Under the pieces are notes generated by a model, which worked only from the letters and a program-made list of their open reading frames with translations, did no database searches and was not told the DNA's origin. A stretch of 64,000 nt of DNA. Origin: Mesorhizobium wenxiniae (GTDB lineage: Bacteria; Pseudomonadota; Alphaproteobacteria; Rhizobiales; Rhizobiaceae). Below are positions 8,864-16,969 of this stretch, piece after piece. The position numbers and the translations under genes are program-made. Numbering within the stretch: position 1 is the stretch's first letter; each line of letters begins with the position of its first letter. Location of the stretch: assembly GCF_002284535.1 (NCBI RefSeq), contig NZ_NPKH01000041.1:62001-126000 (forward strand). The letters are read 5' to 3'.

Positions 8864-10345
8864 TCACTCCGTCCACTTCACCTTGGTCAGGTCGTTGGCC
8901 TGGATCGGGGCGTTTTCCCAAAAACCCTCGAGCTTGGCGTCCCAGACGCCGGCTTTCGGCAGTTCGTATAGGAAGCCGACCACGGCATCGTCGGCCAGTA
9001 TCTTCTGCGCCTCGCCGAGCAGCGTCATGCGCTTGGCCTCATCGGAGGTGAGGTTCAGATCGGCGATGATCTTGTCGAAGGTCGGGTTGTCGTAGTTGAA
9101 GTAGTAATCCTTGCGCGAATAGATATCGATGTCGTTGGGCTCGGTGTGGGAGACGATGGTCAGGTCGTAATCCTTCTTGGTGAAGACCTGGTCCAGCCAC
9201 TGCGCCCATTCCACGGGCACGATCTGCAGATCGATGCCGACATCGCGAAGCTGCGACGCGATGATCTCGCCGCCAAGCCGCGCATAGGGGGGCGGCGGCA
9301 GTTTCAGCGTCGCCTTGAAGCCGTTCTCCAGACCGGCTTCCTTCAGCAGTTCCCTGGCCCTCTCGACATTGTGCGGATAGAGGCCGGTGAGGTCGACATA
9401 GGCCTTGTTGGCGGGCGACATGTGCGAGCCGATCGGCACGCCAAGGCCGGCCGAGGCGCCGTCGATGATCGCCTTGCGGTCGAGCGCAAACGAAATCGCC
9501 TGCCTGACCTGCAGTCTGTCGAAAGGCGGTTTCTTGTTGTTGATCGAGAGAATGGTTTCACCCTCGGTCGCGCCGATCACCACCTTGAAGCGCGGGTCGT
9601 CCTTGACCTGCGCGACACTGTCGGGATCGGGGAAGAAGGGAAAGGCCTGGACGTCGCCGGAAAGCAGCGCCGGTATCGCGGCGGCGGCATCGGGAACGAT
9701 GCGGAACTCCGCCTTGTCGAGGGACACCGGGGCGCCCCAGTAAGTGTCGGACTTGATCAGCGTGATCGACGAGCCCTTGGCCCAGCTCTGGAACCTGAAC
9801 GGGCCGGTGCCGACAGGCTTTTCCTTGTTGGTGTCGGCTGTCTCCGGCGCGACGATGACCGCGTCGCCCCAGCCCATATTGTAGAGGAACGAACTTTGCG
9901 GGTTCTTCAGCGTGATCTTGACCGTCCCCGGATCGGCGACCTCGACCGTATCGATGGCGGCGAACAGGCCCTTTTGTGCGTTGACGGAGTTGTCGGCACG
10001 GGCGCGGTCGAGCGAGAATTTCACGTCGTCGGCGTTGAAGTCGGTGCCGTCGTGAAACTTGACGCCGGTATGCAGCTTGAAGGTGTAGACCTTGCCGTCG
10101 TCGGAAACGGTCCAGCTTTCGGCGAGATCCGGCAGCACCTCGCCGTTCGGACCGATGCGGGTCAGCCCCTCGAACACATTGGCGTAAAGCACTTCGTCGA
10201 TCGCCGCCGCAGCACCCGCAGTCGGGTCGAGATGCGGAGGTTCGAGCGTGATGCCGATGACCAGATCGGTCCGCACGGCGAACGCCGAGGTCCCAGTGGC
10301 CACCACCAGGCCCGCAGCGGTGAGAATGGTTTTCCACAATTTCAT
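8864..10345 (-). CDS. ABC transporter substrate-binding protein, family 5 (peptide/nickel type)
   Basis: 493 residues with a Sec signal peptide (about residues 1-24, ending SAFA). The mature start, DLVIGITLEPPHLDPTAG, and the FHDGTDFNADDVKFSLDRA segment are family hallmarks. It captures a peptide, opine or similar solute in the periplasm and delivers it to the adjacent permeases. GGGAG lies about 8 bases before the ATG. It is first in the transporter operon. The M20 peptidase further upstream on the same strand suggests that the cargo may be an N-acylated amino acid or peptide; that is inference. Confidence 0.94.
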   Translation of the reverse strand: MKLWKTILTAAGLVVATGTSAFAVRTDLVIGITLEPPHLDPTAGAAAAIDEVLYANVFEGLTRIGPNGEVLPDLAESWTVSDDGKVYTFKLHTGVKFHDGTDFNADDVKFSLDRARADNSVNAQKGLFAAIDTVEVADPGTVKITLKNPQSSFLYNMGWGDAVIVAPETADTNKEKPVGTGPFRFQSWAKGSSITLIKSDTYWGAPVSLDKAEFRIVPDAAAAIPALLSGDVQAFPFFPDPDSVAQVKDDPRFKVVIGATEGETILSINNKKPPFDRLQVRQAISFALDRKAIIDGASAGLGVPIGSHMSPANKAYVDLTGLYPHNVERARELLKEAGLENGFKATLKLPPPPYARLGGEIIASQLRDVGIDLQIVPVEWAQWLDQVFTKKDYDLTIVSHTEPNDIDIYSRKDYYFNYDNPTFDKIIADLNLTSDEAKRMTLLGEAQKILADDAVVGFLYELPKAGVWDAKLEGFWENAPIQANDLTKVKWTE

Positions 10346-10506
10346 CGTGCAGCTCCCGATATGCTCAAAAAATGCTCAAACCCCGGTGGATAGAAGCGTG
10401 ATTTCGCCAAGGAGTAAATTGCGTTTCGTGCTTTCCGGCAGCGCCGGCGGGAATGTTTTCCGTTAGCCGCCGGCTCAAGCGATCGAAGCTTTCCGTCGCA
10501 GCCGGG

Positions 10507-11796
10507 TTACCGTGCGCCGGCGCCCCTGAGCAATATGTTCAGCCCGATCGCCATCACCTTGGCAGATTCGACTATGTCGGAGATCCCTACCCATTCGTCG
10601 GGCCTGTGGGCGAGGTCGAGAATGCCCGGGCCATAGGCGATGCAGTCGTAGATGTGGCCGATGCGGGCAATGTGCTTCTGGTCGTAGGTGCCGGGTGAAA
10701 TCACGTAGTCGGGCTCGCGGTCGAATATCTCCATGATGCCTTGCGCCACCGCCTTGACCACTGGCGCATCGCGCTCGGTCATCAGCGGCAGCACCTCCAT
10801 GAGATCGCGGATCTCGTAGTCGAATTTCTTGCGCTCGCGCTTCAGCCGGTCGAGGATATCAGTCACCTCGCTCTTGACCGTGCCGAGGTCCTCCTCCAGC
10901 AGGAAGCGGCGGTCTATGGTCAGCCGGCAGGAATCGGGCACGTTGGGCGAGGGCAGGCCGGGCCGGAAATCCTCGGCCTGGCCGCCGTGGATCGAGTTGA
11001 TGTTCATGGTCGAGCGCTTTGCCCCATCGGGCACGACCGGCATGCGCGTCATCTTGCGGTCGAGTGCCGGGAACAGCTCGTCCTCAAAAGCCCTAAGCAC
11101 GGCGCCCATATGGCGCACCGCGTTGTCGCCGAGGAACGGCATCGAGCCGTGGGCGATCTCGCCCTTGGTCTCGATCTCCGCCCACCACACGCCGCGATGG
11201 CCAAGGCAGATGCGGTCCTTGTTCAACGGCTCGGGGATGATGACGTGGTCGACCTTCGGCTTGGAGAAATAGCCGAGTTTTGCCAGATGGGCGACGCCGC
11301 CAAAGCCGCCGGACTCCTCGTCGACCGTGCCCGATATTTCGATGGCGCCCGGAAAATCGGGGAAGACCTCCATGAAGGCCTCGGCGGCGATGATCGAGGA
11401 GGCCAAGCCGCCCTTCATGTCGCAGGCGCCGCGGCCATAGACCTTGCCATCCCTGACAACGCCGGCGAAGGGATCGAGGCTCCAGCCGTCGCCGGCTTCG
11501 ACCACGTCGATATGCGAGTTGAAATGTACGCAGGCGCCGGGCGAGCGGCCATCGAAGCGGGCGACGACATTGACGCGCGGGTAGCGGTCGGTGTCGCCGG
11601 GCGTGTCTTCGGCGCGGATGAATTCGACTTCGAAACCGCGTTTCTTCAGCCGCGCTCCGACGTATTCGGCGCATGGCCGATAGGCTTCGCCTGGCGGATT
11701 GATTGTCGGAAAGCGGATCAGATCCGCGGTCAGCGCGACCAGGTCGTCGACCCGATCATCGACCGCTTTCAGGAGCCGTTCGTTCATTTCGTTCAT
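10507..11796 (-). CDS. M20 family ArgE/DapE-type metallopeptidase/deacylase
   Basis: 429 residues. Metal-binding motifs of the M20 family are clear: HFNSHIDVV (His, Asp), YGRGACDMKGGLA (Asp) and TVDEESGGFGG (catalytic Glu pair), with a dimerisation domain in the middle and a final metal-binding His in IAYGPGILDLAHRPDEW. The family removes acyl groups from, or hydrolyses, N-acyl amino acids and small peptides using two Zn ions. The start is uncertain: ATG codons at 11796 and 11787 are possible and neither has a good ribosome-binding site. It lies upstream of the peptide-type transporter on the same strand. Confidence 0.9.
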   Translation of the reverse strand: MNEMNERLLKAVDDRVDDLVALTADLIRFPTINPPGEAYRPCAEYVGARLKKRGFEVEFIRAEDTPGDTDRYPRVNVVARFDGRSPGACVHFNSHIDVVEAGDGWSLDPFAGVVRDGKVYGRGACDMKGGLASSIIAAEAFMEVFPDFPGAIEISGTVDEESGGFGGVAHLAKLGYFSKPKVDHVIIPEPLNKDRICLGHRGVWWAEIETKGEIAHGSMPFLGDNAVRHMGAVLRAFEDELFPALDRKMTRMPVVPDGAKRSTMNINSIHGGQAEDFRPGLPSPNVPDSCRLTIDRRFLLEEDLGTVKSEVTDILDRLKRERKKFDYEIRDLMEVLPLMTERDAPVVKAVAQGIMEIFDREPDYVISPGTYDQKHIARIGHIYDCIAYGPGILDLAHRPDEWVGISDIVESAKVMAIGLNILLRGAGAR

Positions 11797-12015
11797 TCGG
11801 CGAATTGAGCAGCCATCGGTGCGCTTTGGCAAGCCTGTTAGCGGACCGCGCCGCTGCTGCGTGTTGGTGCGGCAACTATCGCGGGAATTCGTTCAAATTC
11901 GCTGCTTTGGATTGGCGAATTCGTCAAGGAGTATGTGGTTACCTCACTTGCCATTTAAAAAATCAAGAATAGCGTGAAGGCAGGCAGGCAAGTGCAATCA
12001 AAGGGGTTTGATCGC

Positions 12016-12444
12016 ATGAAAAAGACCGTTCTCATGGCAGCGTTACTGGTAACGATGCTGTTCGGTTCTTCGGTCGAGGGCTGGGCAGCCAAGCTGGTTG
12101 CAAGGATCGACGTGTCATCGCAGACGATGACTGTAAGATACGGTCAGGCGGTTTACCGATGGCGCGTATCGACGGCGCGCAAGGGGTATATCACGCCGCG
12201 CGGCAGCTACCGGCCGCAACGAACGGCACGGATGTGGTATTCGCGCAAATACGACATGTCGCCCATGCCTCATTCGGTGTTCTACCGCGGCGGCTATGCC
12301 ATCCACGGCACCGGCGCGGTGAAGTCTCTCGGGCGCCCCGCGTCGCATGGCTGCGTGCGGCTGCACCCCGCCAATGCCGCCGCCTTCTATTCGATGGTGC
12401 GGCAAGCCGGCTTCCGCAACACGCGGATCGTCGTGACCAACTAG
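12016..12444 (+). CDS. L,D-transpeptidase (YkuD domain), exported
   Basis: 142 residues with a signal peptide of about 25 residues (MKKTVLMAALLVTMLFGSSV onward, cleavage near GWA-A). The catalytic motif HGTGAVKSLGRPASHGCVRL carries the active-site His and Cys (SHGCVRL). These enzymes form 3-3 peptidoglycan cross-links or attach proteins to peptidoglycan in the periplasm. AAGGGG precedes the ATG by about 9 bases. It is short and lacks an accessory peptidoglycan-binding domain. A stand-alone gene between divergent and unrelated neighbours. Confidence 0.93.
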   Translation: MKKTVLMAALLVTMLFGSSVEGWAAKLVARIDVSSQTMTVRYGQAVYRWRVSTARKGYITPRGSYRPQRTARMWYSRKYDMSPMPHSVFYRGGYAIHGTGAVKSLGRPASHGCVRLHPANAAAFYSMVRQAGFRNTRIVVTN

Positions 12445-12689
12445 GTGTAGCTGGCTGCAAGCGGCGGAAGCGGTAATGCCCAGGGTTCGCGGCTCCTACA
12501 AGAAGTCAGAACGTGCGCTTGTGAAGCGACGCCGGCTTTCCGCTCTGAACCAATTCGTCGGCGAAAGTGGGAGCACTATTTACGTGGGCAGGCTTTGGGC
12601 AGAATATACGGGGTGGGAGGAAGCATTCGGAATCCCTGAATAAATGCGCCTGAACGGCTTCCGACCGTTGGTTGCAAGGGAGGATAATC

Positions 12690-13772
12690 ATGAAACGTAT
12701 TTTCTCGCTCGCGGCGTGTGCCGCGGCGTTATCGCTCGGCGTATCGAACGCCTACGCACAATCGGGCGGCGTCGATAAGGCGGTCGGCGGCTACAGCTTC
12801 GAAGAAGCCGCAAAGGAGGCCCCCGGTACCAAGGACTTCCATTCGGCCGATGGTCACCTCACTTTCGCTATCGTGACACACACTGCCGGCAATGGTTTCT
12901 TCGATCCGGTCTACGTCGGCGCGACCGTCGCCGGCAACCTGATCGGCGCCAAGGTCCTGCTGCTCGGCTCGGAATCGCCGACCGACGACCCTGCCCGCGA
13001 GATCGAAATCCTGAACCAGATCGTGCAGGATCCGACGATCGACGGGCTGATCATGACAACGCCCCAGGTCGGCGCCTATAACGACATCGTCAAGGCCGCC
13101 GAGGCTAAGGGCATACCGGTCGCTACGACCAATTCCTTTGACGGCACGCTCCTCAACCGCAGCGGCATTGGCCACACCGGCCAGGACGCCTCCGCTGCCG
13201 CAATCGCCGGCGAGGCGCTCGTCAAGTGCCTCGCGGACAAGGGTATCGAAAAGGGTTCGATCGTCCTGCCGTCGTCGACCGCAATGGGCAACATCGAGGT
13301 GAACAATCGCGTCACTTCGGCTTTCAACGCCATCGTCAAGGGCTTGAAGGATGCCGGCAAGCTTGATGCCTTCAAGGTCGACGCGGGTCCGGAGAACACC
13401 GGTATCGACACCAATCCGAATGATCCGGTGAACGGCATCGTGACGCTGTTCGAATCGCGAGGTGACGTCGTTGGCGCGTTCGCCGGCAATAACGTGTTCA
13501 CGCCGGCGCTTGCCAAGGCCGTCGCTCAGACCGGACTGACCGGCAAGATCTGCGCCTACGGTTTCGACCTCGGCCCGGCCCAGCAGGATGCGATGAAGAG
13601 CGGCGATCTGACCGGCGCGCTCGGGCAGCAGCCCTTCTTGCAGGGCTTCTGGCCGGTCATGCAGCTCTATCTGGAGATCGATCGCGGTATCGCGGCATCC
13701 AACCTCGACACACGTGCCCAACTGGTGACGAAGGAGACCGTCGAGGATGTCGGCAAGCGCTTCGAGAACTGA
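12690..13772 (+). CDS. Sugar ABC transporter substrate-binding protein (ribose/fructose type)
   Basis: 360 residues with a signal peptide (MKRIFSLAACAAALSLGVS, cleavage near AYA). The mature part has the type I periplasmic-binding fold of the RbsB/FrcB class: FAIVTHTAGNGFFDPVYVG at the start, IDGLIMTTPQV and then GALGQQPFLQGFWPV near the end. It binds a monosaccharide in the periplasm. AGGGAGGA lies 6 bases before the ATG. It is the first gene of a three-gene transporter operon; a stable hairpin separates it from the permease gene, which may hold its mRNA level above that of the membrane parts. Confidence 0.93.
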   Translation: MKRIFSLAACAAALSLGVSNAYAQSGGVDKAVGGYSFEEAAKEAPGTKDFHSADGHLTFAIVTHTAGNGFFDPVYVGATVAGNLIGAKVLLLGSESPTDDPAREIEILNQIVQDPTIDGLIMTTPQVGAYNDIVKAAEAKGIPVATTNSFDGTLLNRSGIGHTGQDASAAAIAGEALVKCLADKGIEKGSIVLPSSTAMGNIEVNNRVTSAFNAIVKGLKDAGKLDAFKVDAGPENTGIDTNPNDPVNGIVTLFESRGDVVGAFAGNNVFTPALAKAVAQTGLTGKICAYGFDLGPAQQDAMKSGDLTGALGQQPFLQGFWPVMQLYLEIDRGIAASNLDTRAQLVTKETVEDVGKRFEN

Positions 13773-13796
13773 GTCCGCTCGGAAGGTCTGAAATCA

Positions 13797-13824
13797 TTGC
13801 GGGAGGGCGCAAGCTCTCCCGCAA
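13797..13824 (+). promoter_or_regulatory. Intercistronic hairpin between binding-protein and permease genes
   Basis: A 9-bp perfect stem (TTGCGGGAG, 13797-13805, with CTCCCGCAA, 13816-13824) encloses a 10-base loop. No T-run follows, so it is more likely an mRNA-stabilising or attenuating hairpin than a full terminator. This matches the common need for more binding protein than permease. Confidence 0.6.
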
Positions 13825-13856
13825 TGCGGCAGCAGGGAAATCGACCAGAAGAGACC

Positions 13857-16112
13857 ATGGCGCTTACCGCGACCACATCACTCGGCCGTGCGCCGTCCCA
13901 GATTGTCGGCGGCTGGGAGGTGGGGCTCGTTGCCTTGCTTTTGCTGCTCTATCTCGGCGGCGCTCTCGTCAATCCCGCGTTCTTCGGGTCGACAGGAGCG
14001 TTTCACTCGCTGCTCCGCGACACCTCGCGGGTTGCCATCATCGCGGTCGGAGTGACCTTCGTCATCGTCAACAAGGACCTCGATCTTTCGGTCGGTTCAA
14101 CTTACGGCCTAGTCGCCGTCGTCTTCGCCAGGCTGTTCGCGCCGAGCTTCCTTGACCTCGGCGTCGTCACGTCGGTGATCCTCTGCATGCTTCTCGGTGT
14201 GTTGATCGGTCTCGTCAATGGCGTGCTCGTTACCATCCTGAAAGTGCCTGCATTCATCGCCACCCTGACGATACTTTTCATCGGCCGCGGCTTCGTGCTG
14301 GCGCTCACTCACGGGCAGGCGATCTACTATCCTGCCAAGGCGACCGGCTATCCGCTTTTTTTTCACCTCGGCGAGACTAACCTCCTCGGTTTCAACAACC
14401 AGGTCGTGATCTTCGTTGTTGTCGCAGTGATCGGCGCCTATGTGCTCGCCAAGACGCGCTGGGGCTACGAGACCTTCGCCACCGGCGGCAACGAGCAGGC
14501 GGCGTCCTATGCCGGCATCCCGACCAACTGGGTGCGCATTCGAGCTTACCTGATCTCCTCGCTCTGCGCGGCGCTTGCCGGCCTGATGTCAGCTGCCCAG
14601 GACAAGGGCGTGACGCCCCTCTACGGCGTCAGTGGTGAGCTGACCGTCATTGCCGCCGTGATCATCGGCGGCGCCTCGATCCTCGGCGGCCGCGGCCGGG
14701 TCGCCGGATCCTGCCTTGGCGCCCTGCTGGTGGTGCTGCTCGACAAGGTGTTGCGCGAGGGCTGGCCGATCACGCGCACCATCAAGATCGGCGACGAGGA
14801 GATCACGGTCAATGCCGTTTTCTCGCTGCCGGTCGGCGCGGTGCCGGTGTTCCTCGGACTGCTGCTCGTCGTGGCGGTGCTCATCGAGCCCTATCTCATC
14901 CGCCGCCAGGTGGCAGGGCGCCTCTGGGCCTGGCTCCGCGGCCGGCCACCGCCACCGGCCTACGAGATCGGTGGCATCGCGATCGAGGGAGTGCAGACCA
15001 AGGGGGCAATGGCGACCGACACGGCGCTGTCGGCCACCGGGTTCGGCAAGTTCCTCGCCCGGCGCGACGCGCTCGCCATCATCTTGACCGTGCTCCTGTG
15101 GCTGACCGGCCTCGCGCTCCGGCCGGACTACTGGTGGAACCTGTCCAACAGCTTCGCGATCCTGCTCAACTATACCGAGCTTGCGCTGATCACCATCGGG
15201 CTCACCTACGTCATCGCCGCCGGCGATATCGATCTCTCCGTCGGGGCGGTGCTCGCCCTCGCCGGCAGCACCGCCGCCTATTTTCTCAAGGTTCTCGGCG
15301 CCGACCCCGTGACCGCGGTGGCGATGGGCCTGCTCGCGGGCATGTGTGCCGGCCTCGTCAACGCGATCGTCACCGTCGGCTTCAAGCTGCCGGCCTTCAT
15401 CGCCACGCTCGGCATGTTCTACATCGCCCGCGGCCTCGCCGCCTGGTTCGTCGCCGGGCAGCAGCTCACCGGCTGGCCCGAGGGCTACAACCTGCTTGGC
15501 CGCAAGGTGAACGACATCCTGCTGCACTACCGCATCTCGCTGCCGGACGGGCTGCTGCGCTCGATCGCCGAGGTGGTGAGCGTCCAGACCATCTGGATGC
15601 TGTTCGTCGCCGTCATTGCCGGCGTCGTGCTCGCCTATATGCCGTTCGGGCAGAAGGTCTATGCGACCGGCGGCAACATTCGCGCCGCCGCCTATGCCGG
15701 GATCAACACCAACCGGGTGCGGTTCCTCGCGCTAATGCTGGCGGCGCTCTGCGCGACAATGGCCGGGATCATCAACGTCGCCTACTTCCGCAGCTTCAAC
15801 CCGGTGGCCGGCCAGTTCCGCGAGCTCGACGCCATCGCTTCGGTGATCATCGGCGGCGGTTCGATCTTCGGCGGCTACGGCACCGTGATCGGGGCGCTCG
15901 CCGGGGCGGCGGTGATCACCCTGATCCGGGCGCTGCTGCAGCTCAACGTCCAGGGCTTCACCATGCCGCAGCACTGGATTAACGTCTTCATCGGCGGCAT
16001 CCTGATCGTGGCGGTGCTGATCGACATCTGGGTGCGCCAGGCCAATCTCTTCGGCCGCCTGCGGGCGCGCCTCGCACGGCGCACAAGAACGGCGGAGACC
16101 ACCCATGCGTGA
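13857..16112 (+). CDS. Fused tandem sugar ABC permease (two BPD_transp_2 domains)
   Basis: 751 residues, about twice the normal RbsC/FrcC length. Two homologous permease domains lie in tandem: residues ~15-365 (motifs VIVNKDLDLSVGSTYGLVAV, NGVLVTILKVPAFIATL, GGNEQAASYAGI) and ~390-735 (VIAAGDIDLSVGAVLALAG, NAIVTVGFKLPAFIATLGM, GGNIRAAAYAGI). Normally two separate chains form the pore, so this one chain could be a complete pore. At the junction an in-frame ATG (15009) is preceded by AAGGGGG, like the old start of a once separate gene. The stop overlaps the ATPase start by 8 bases. It is probably a pentose/hexose importer. Confidence 0.92.
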   Translation: MALTATTSLGRAPSQIVGGWEVGLVALLLLLYLGGALVNPAFFGSTGAFHSLLRDTSRVAIIAVGVTFVIVNKDLDLSVGSTYGLVAVVFARLFAPSFLDLGVVTSVILCMLLGVLIGLVNGVLVTILKVPAFIATLTILFIGRGFVLALTHGQAIYYPAKATGYPLFFHLGETNLLGFNNQVVIFVVVAVIGAYVLAKTRWGYETFATGGNEQAASYAGIPTNWVRIRAYLISSLCAALAGLMSAAQDKGVTPLYGVSGELTVIAAVIIGGASILGGRGRVAGSCLGALLVVLLDKVLREGWPITRTIKIGDEEITVNAVFSLPVGAVPVFLGLLLVVAVLIEPYLIRRQVAGRLWAWLRGRPPPPAYEIGGIAIEGVQTKGAMATDTALSATGFGKFLARRDALAIILTVLLWLTGLALRPDYWWNLSNSFAILLNYTELALITIGLTYVIAAGDIDLSVGAVLALAGSTAAYFLKVLGADPVTAVAMGLLAGMCAGLVNAIVTVGFKLPAFIATLGMFYIARGLAAWFVAGQQLTGWPEGYNLLGRKVNDILLHYRISLPDGLLRSIAEVVSVQTIWMLFVAVIAGVVLAYMPFGQKVYATGGNIRAAAYAGINTNRVRFLALMLAALCATMAGIINVAYFRSFNPVAGQFRELDAIASVIIGGGSIFGGYGTVIGALAGAAVITLIRALLQLNVQGFTMPQHWINVFIGGILIVAVLIDIWVRQANLFGRLRARLARRTRTAETTHA
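15000..15011 (+). promoter_or_regulatory. Internal ribosome-binding site and in-frame ATG inside the fused permease
   Basis: AAGGGGG at 15000-15006 followed by CA and ATG at 15009-15011. The ATG is in frame at residue 385 of the fusion and begins MATDTALSATG, just before the second permease domain. It could allow a separate 367-residue second permease to be made in addition to the fusion. Confidence 0.45.
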
Positions 16113-16884
16113 CCCGACCACGCCTGCACCGATCGTAGAAATGCGGGGCATCGAAAAAGCCTTCGGTGCAGTGCAGGCGCTCCGCAACGTCGACCTCGTG
16201 CTCTATCCCGGCGAGATCCTGGGCCTCGTCGGCGACAACTCGGCCGGCAAATCGACGCTGATGAAGATCCTGACCGGCGCCTACCAGCGCGACGCCGGCG
16301 AGGTTTTCGTCGCCGGGCAGCCGGTGCACTTCAAGAGCCCGCACGAAAGCCGCGATGCGGGCATCGAGATGATCTACCAGGATTTCGCTCTTTGCGGGAA
16401 TATGGATGTCGGTCAGAACATCTTTCTTGGCCGTTGGCCGCGCAAGGGCCTTTTTGTCAATCGGCGGAAAATGTACGCGGAAGCCGACAGCGTGCTCAAG
16501 CGGCTCAAGGTCGACGTGAACTCCGTCTATCAAAAGGTCGAGAGCCTGTCAGGCGGACGCCAGCAATCTGTGGCGATTGCCCGCGCTATCTCCTTCCAGC
16601 CGCGCGTGGTGATCCTCGACGAGCCGACCGCCAATCTCTCGGTGATGGCGACCGAGCGGCTGCTCGAGACTATGCTGGAACTGAAAAAGCAGGGCGTTGC
16701 CCAGATCATCATCTCCCACCGCCTCGTTGACATATTCGCTGTGGGCGATCGCGTGATGGTGCTGAAGCGCGGCGAGAACGTCGGCGATCGCTACGTCAGG
16801 AACACCGGCGAGCATGAGGTCCTGGAGATCATCGTCTCCGGCACGCGAGAGCACGCACTTACGGCCGATGAGGCGAGGCTTTGA
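16105..16884 (+). CDS. Sugar ABC transporter ATP-binding protein (single-domain, FrcA type)
   Basis: 259 residues with one ABC domain: Walker A GDNSAGKST (residue ~43), Q-loop IYQDFAL, signature LSGGRQQSVAIARA, Walker B VVILDEPTANLS and H-loop IISHR. The length matches FrcA-like single-domain ATPases rather than the ~500-residue tandem RbsA type. It is cytoplasmic and powers the adjacent fused permease; two copies per transporter are expected. The start overlaps the permease stop by 8 bases. No kinase or isomerase follows, so the sugar cannot be read from context. Confidence 0.94.
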   Translation: MRDPTTPAPIVEMRGIEKAFGAVQALRNVDLVLYPGEILGLVGDNSAGKSTLMKILTGAYQRDAGEVFVAGQPVHFKSPHESRDAGIEMIYQDFALCGNMDVGQNIFLGRWPRKGLFVNRRKMYAEADSVLKRLKVDVNSVYQKVESLSGGRQQSVAIARAISFQPRVVILDEPTANLSVMATERLLETMLELKKQGVAQIIISHRLVDIFAVGDRVMVLKRGENVGDRYVRNTGEHEVLEIIVSGTREHALTADEARL

Positions 16885-16969
16885 CCGATCAGGTTCACTT
16901 TTCTCCAGGCGTGGCAGAAATGCGGCTAAAACCACCGCGTGGTGACGTCGACAGCGCATTGGAGCGATA

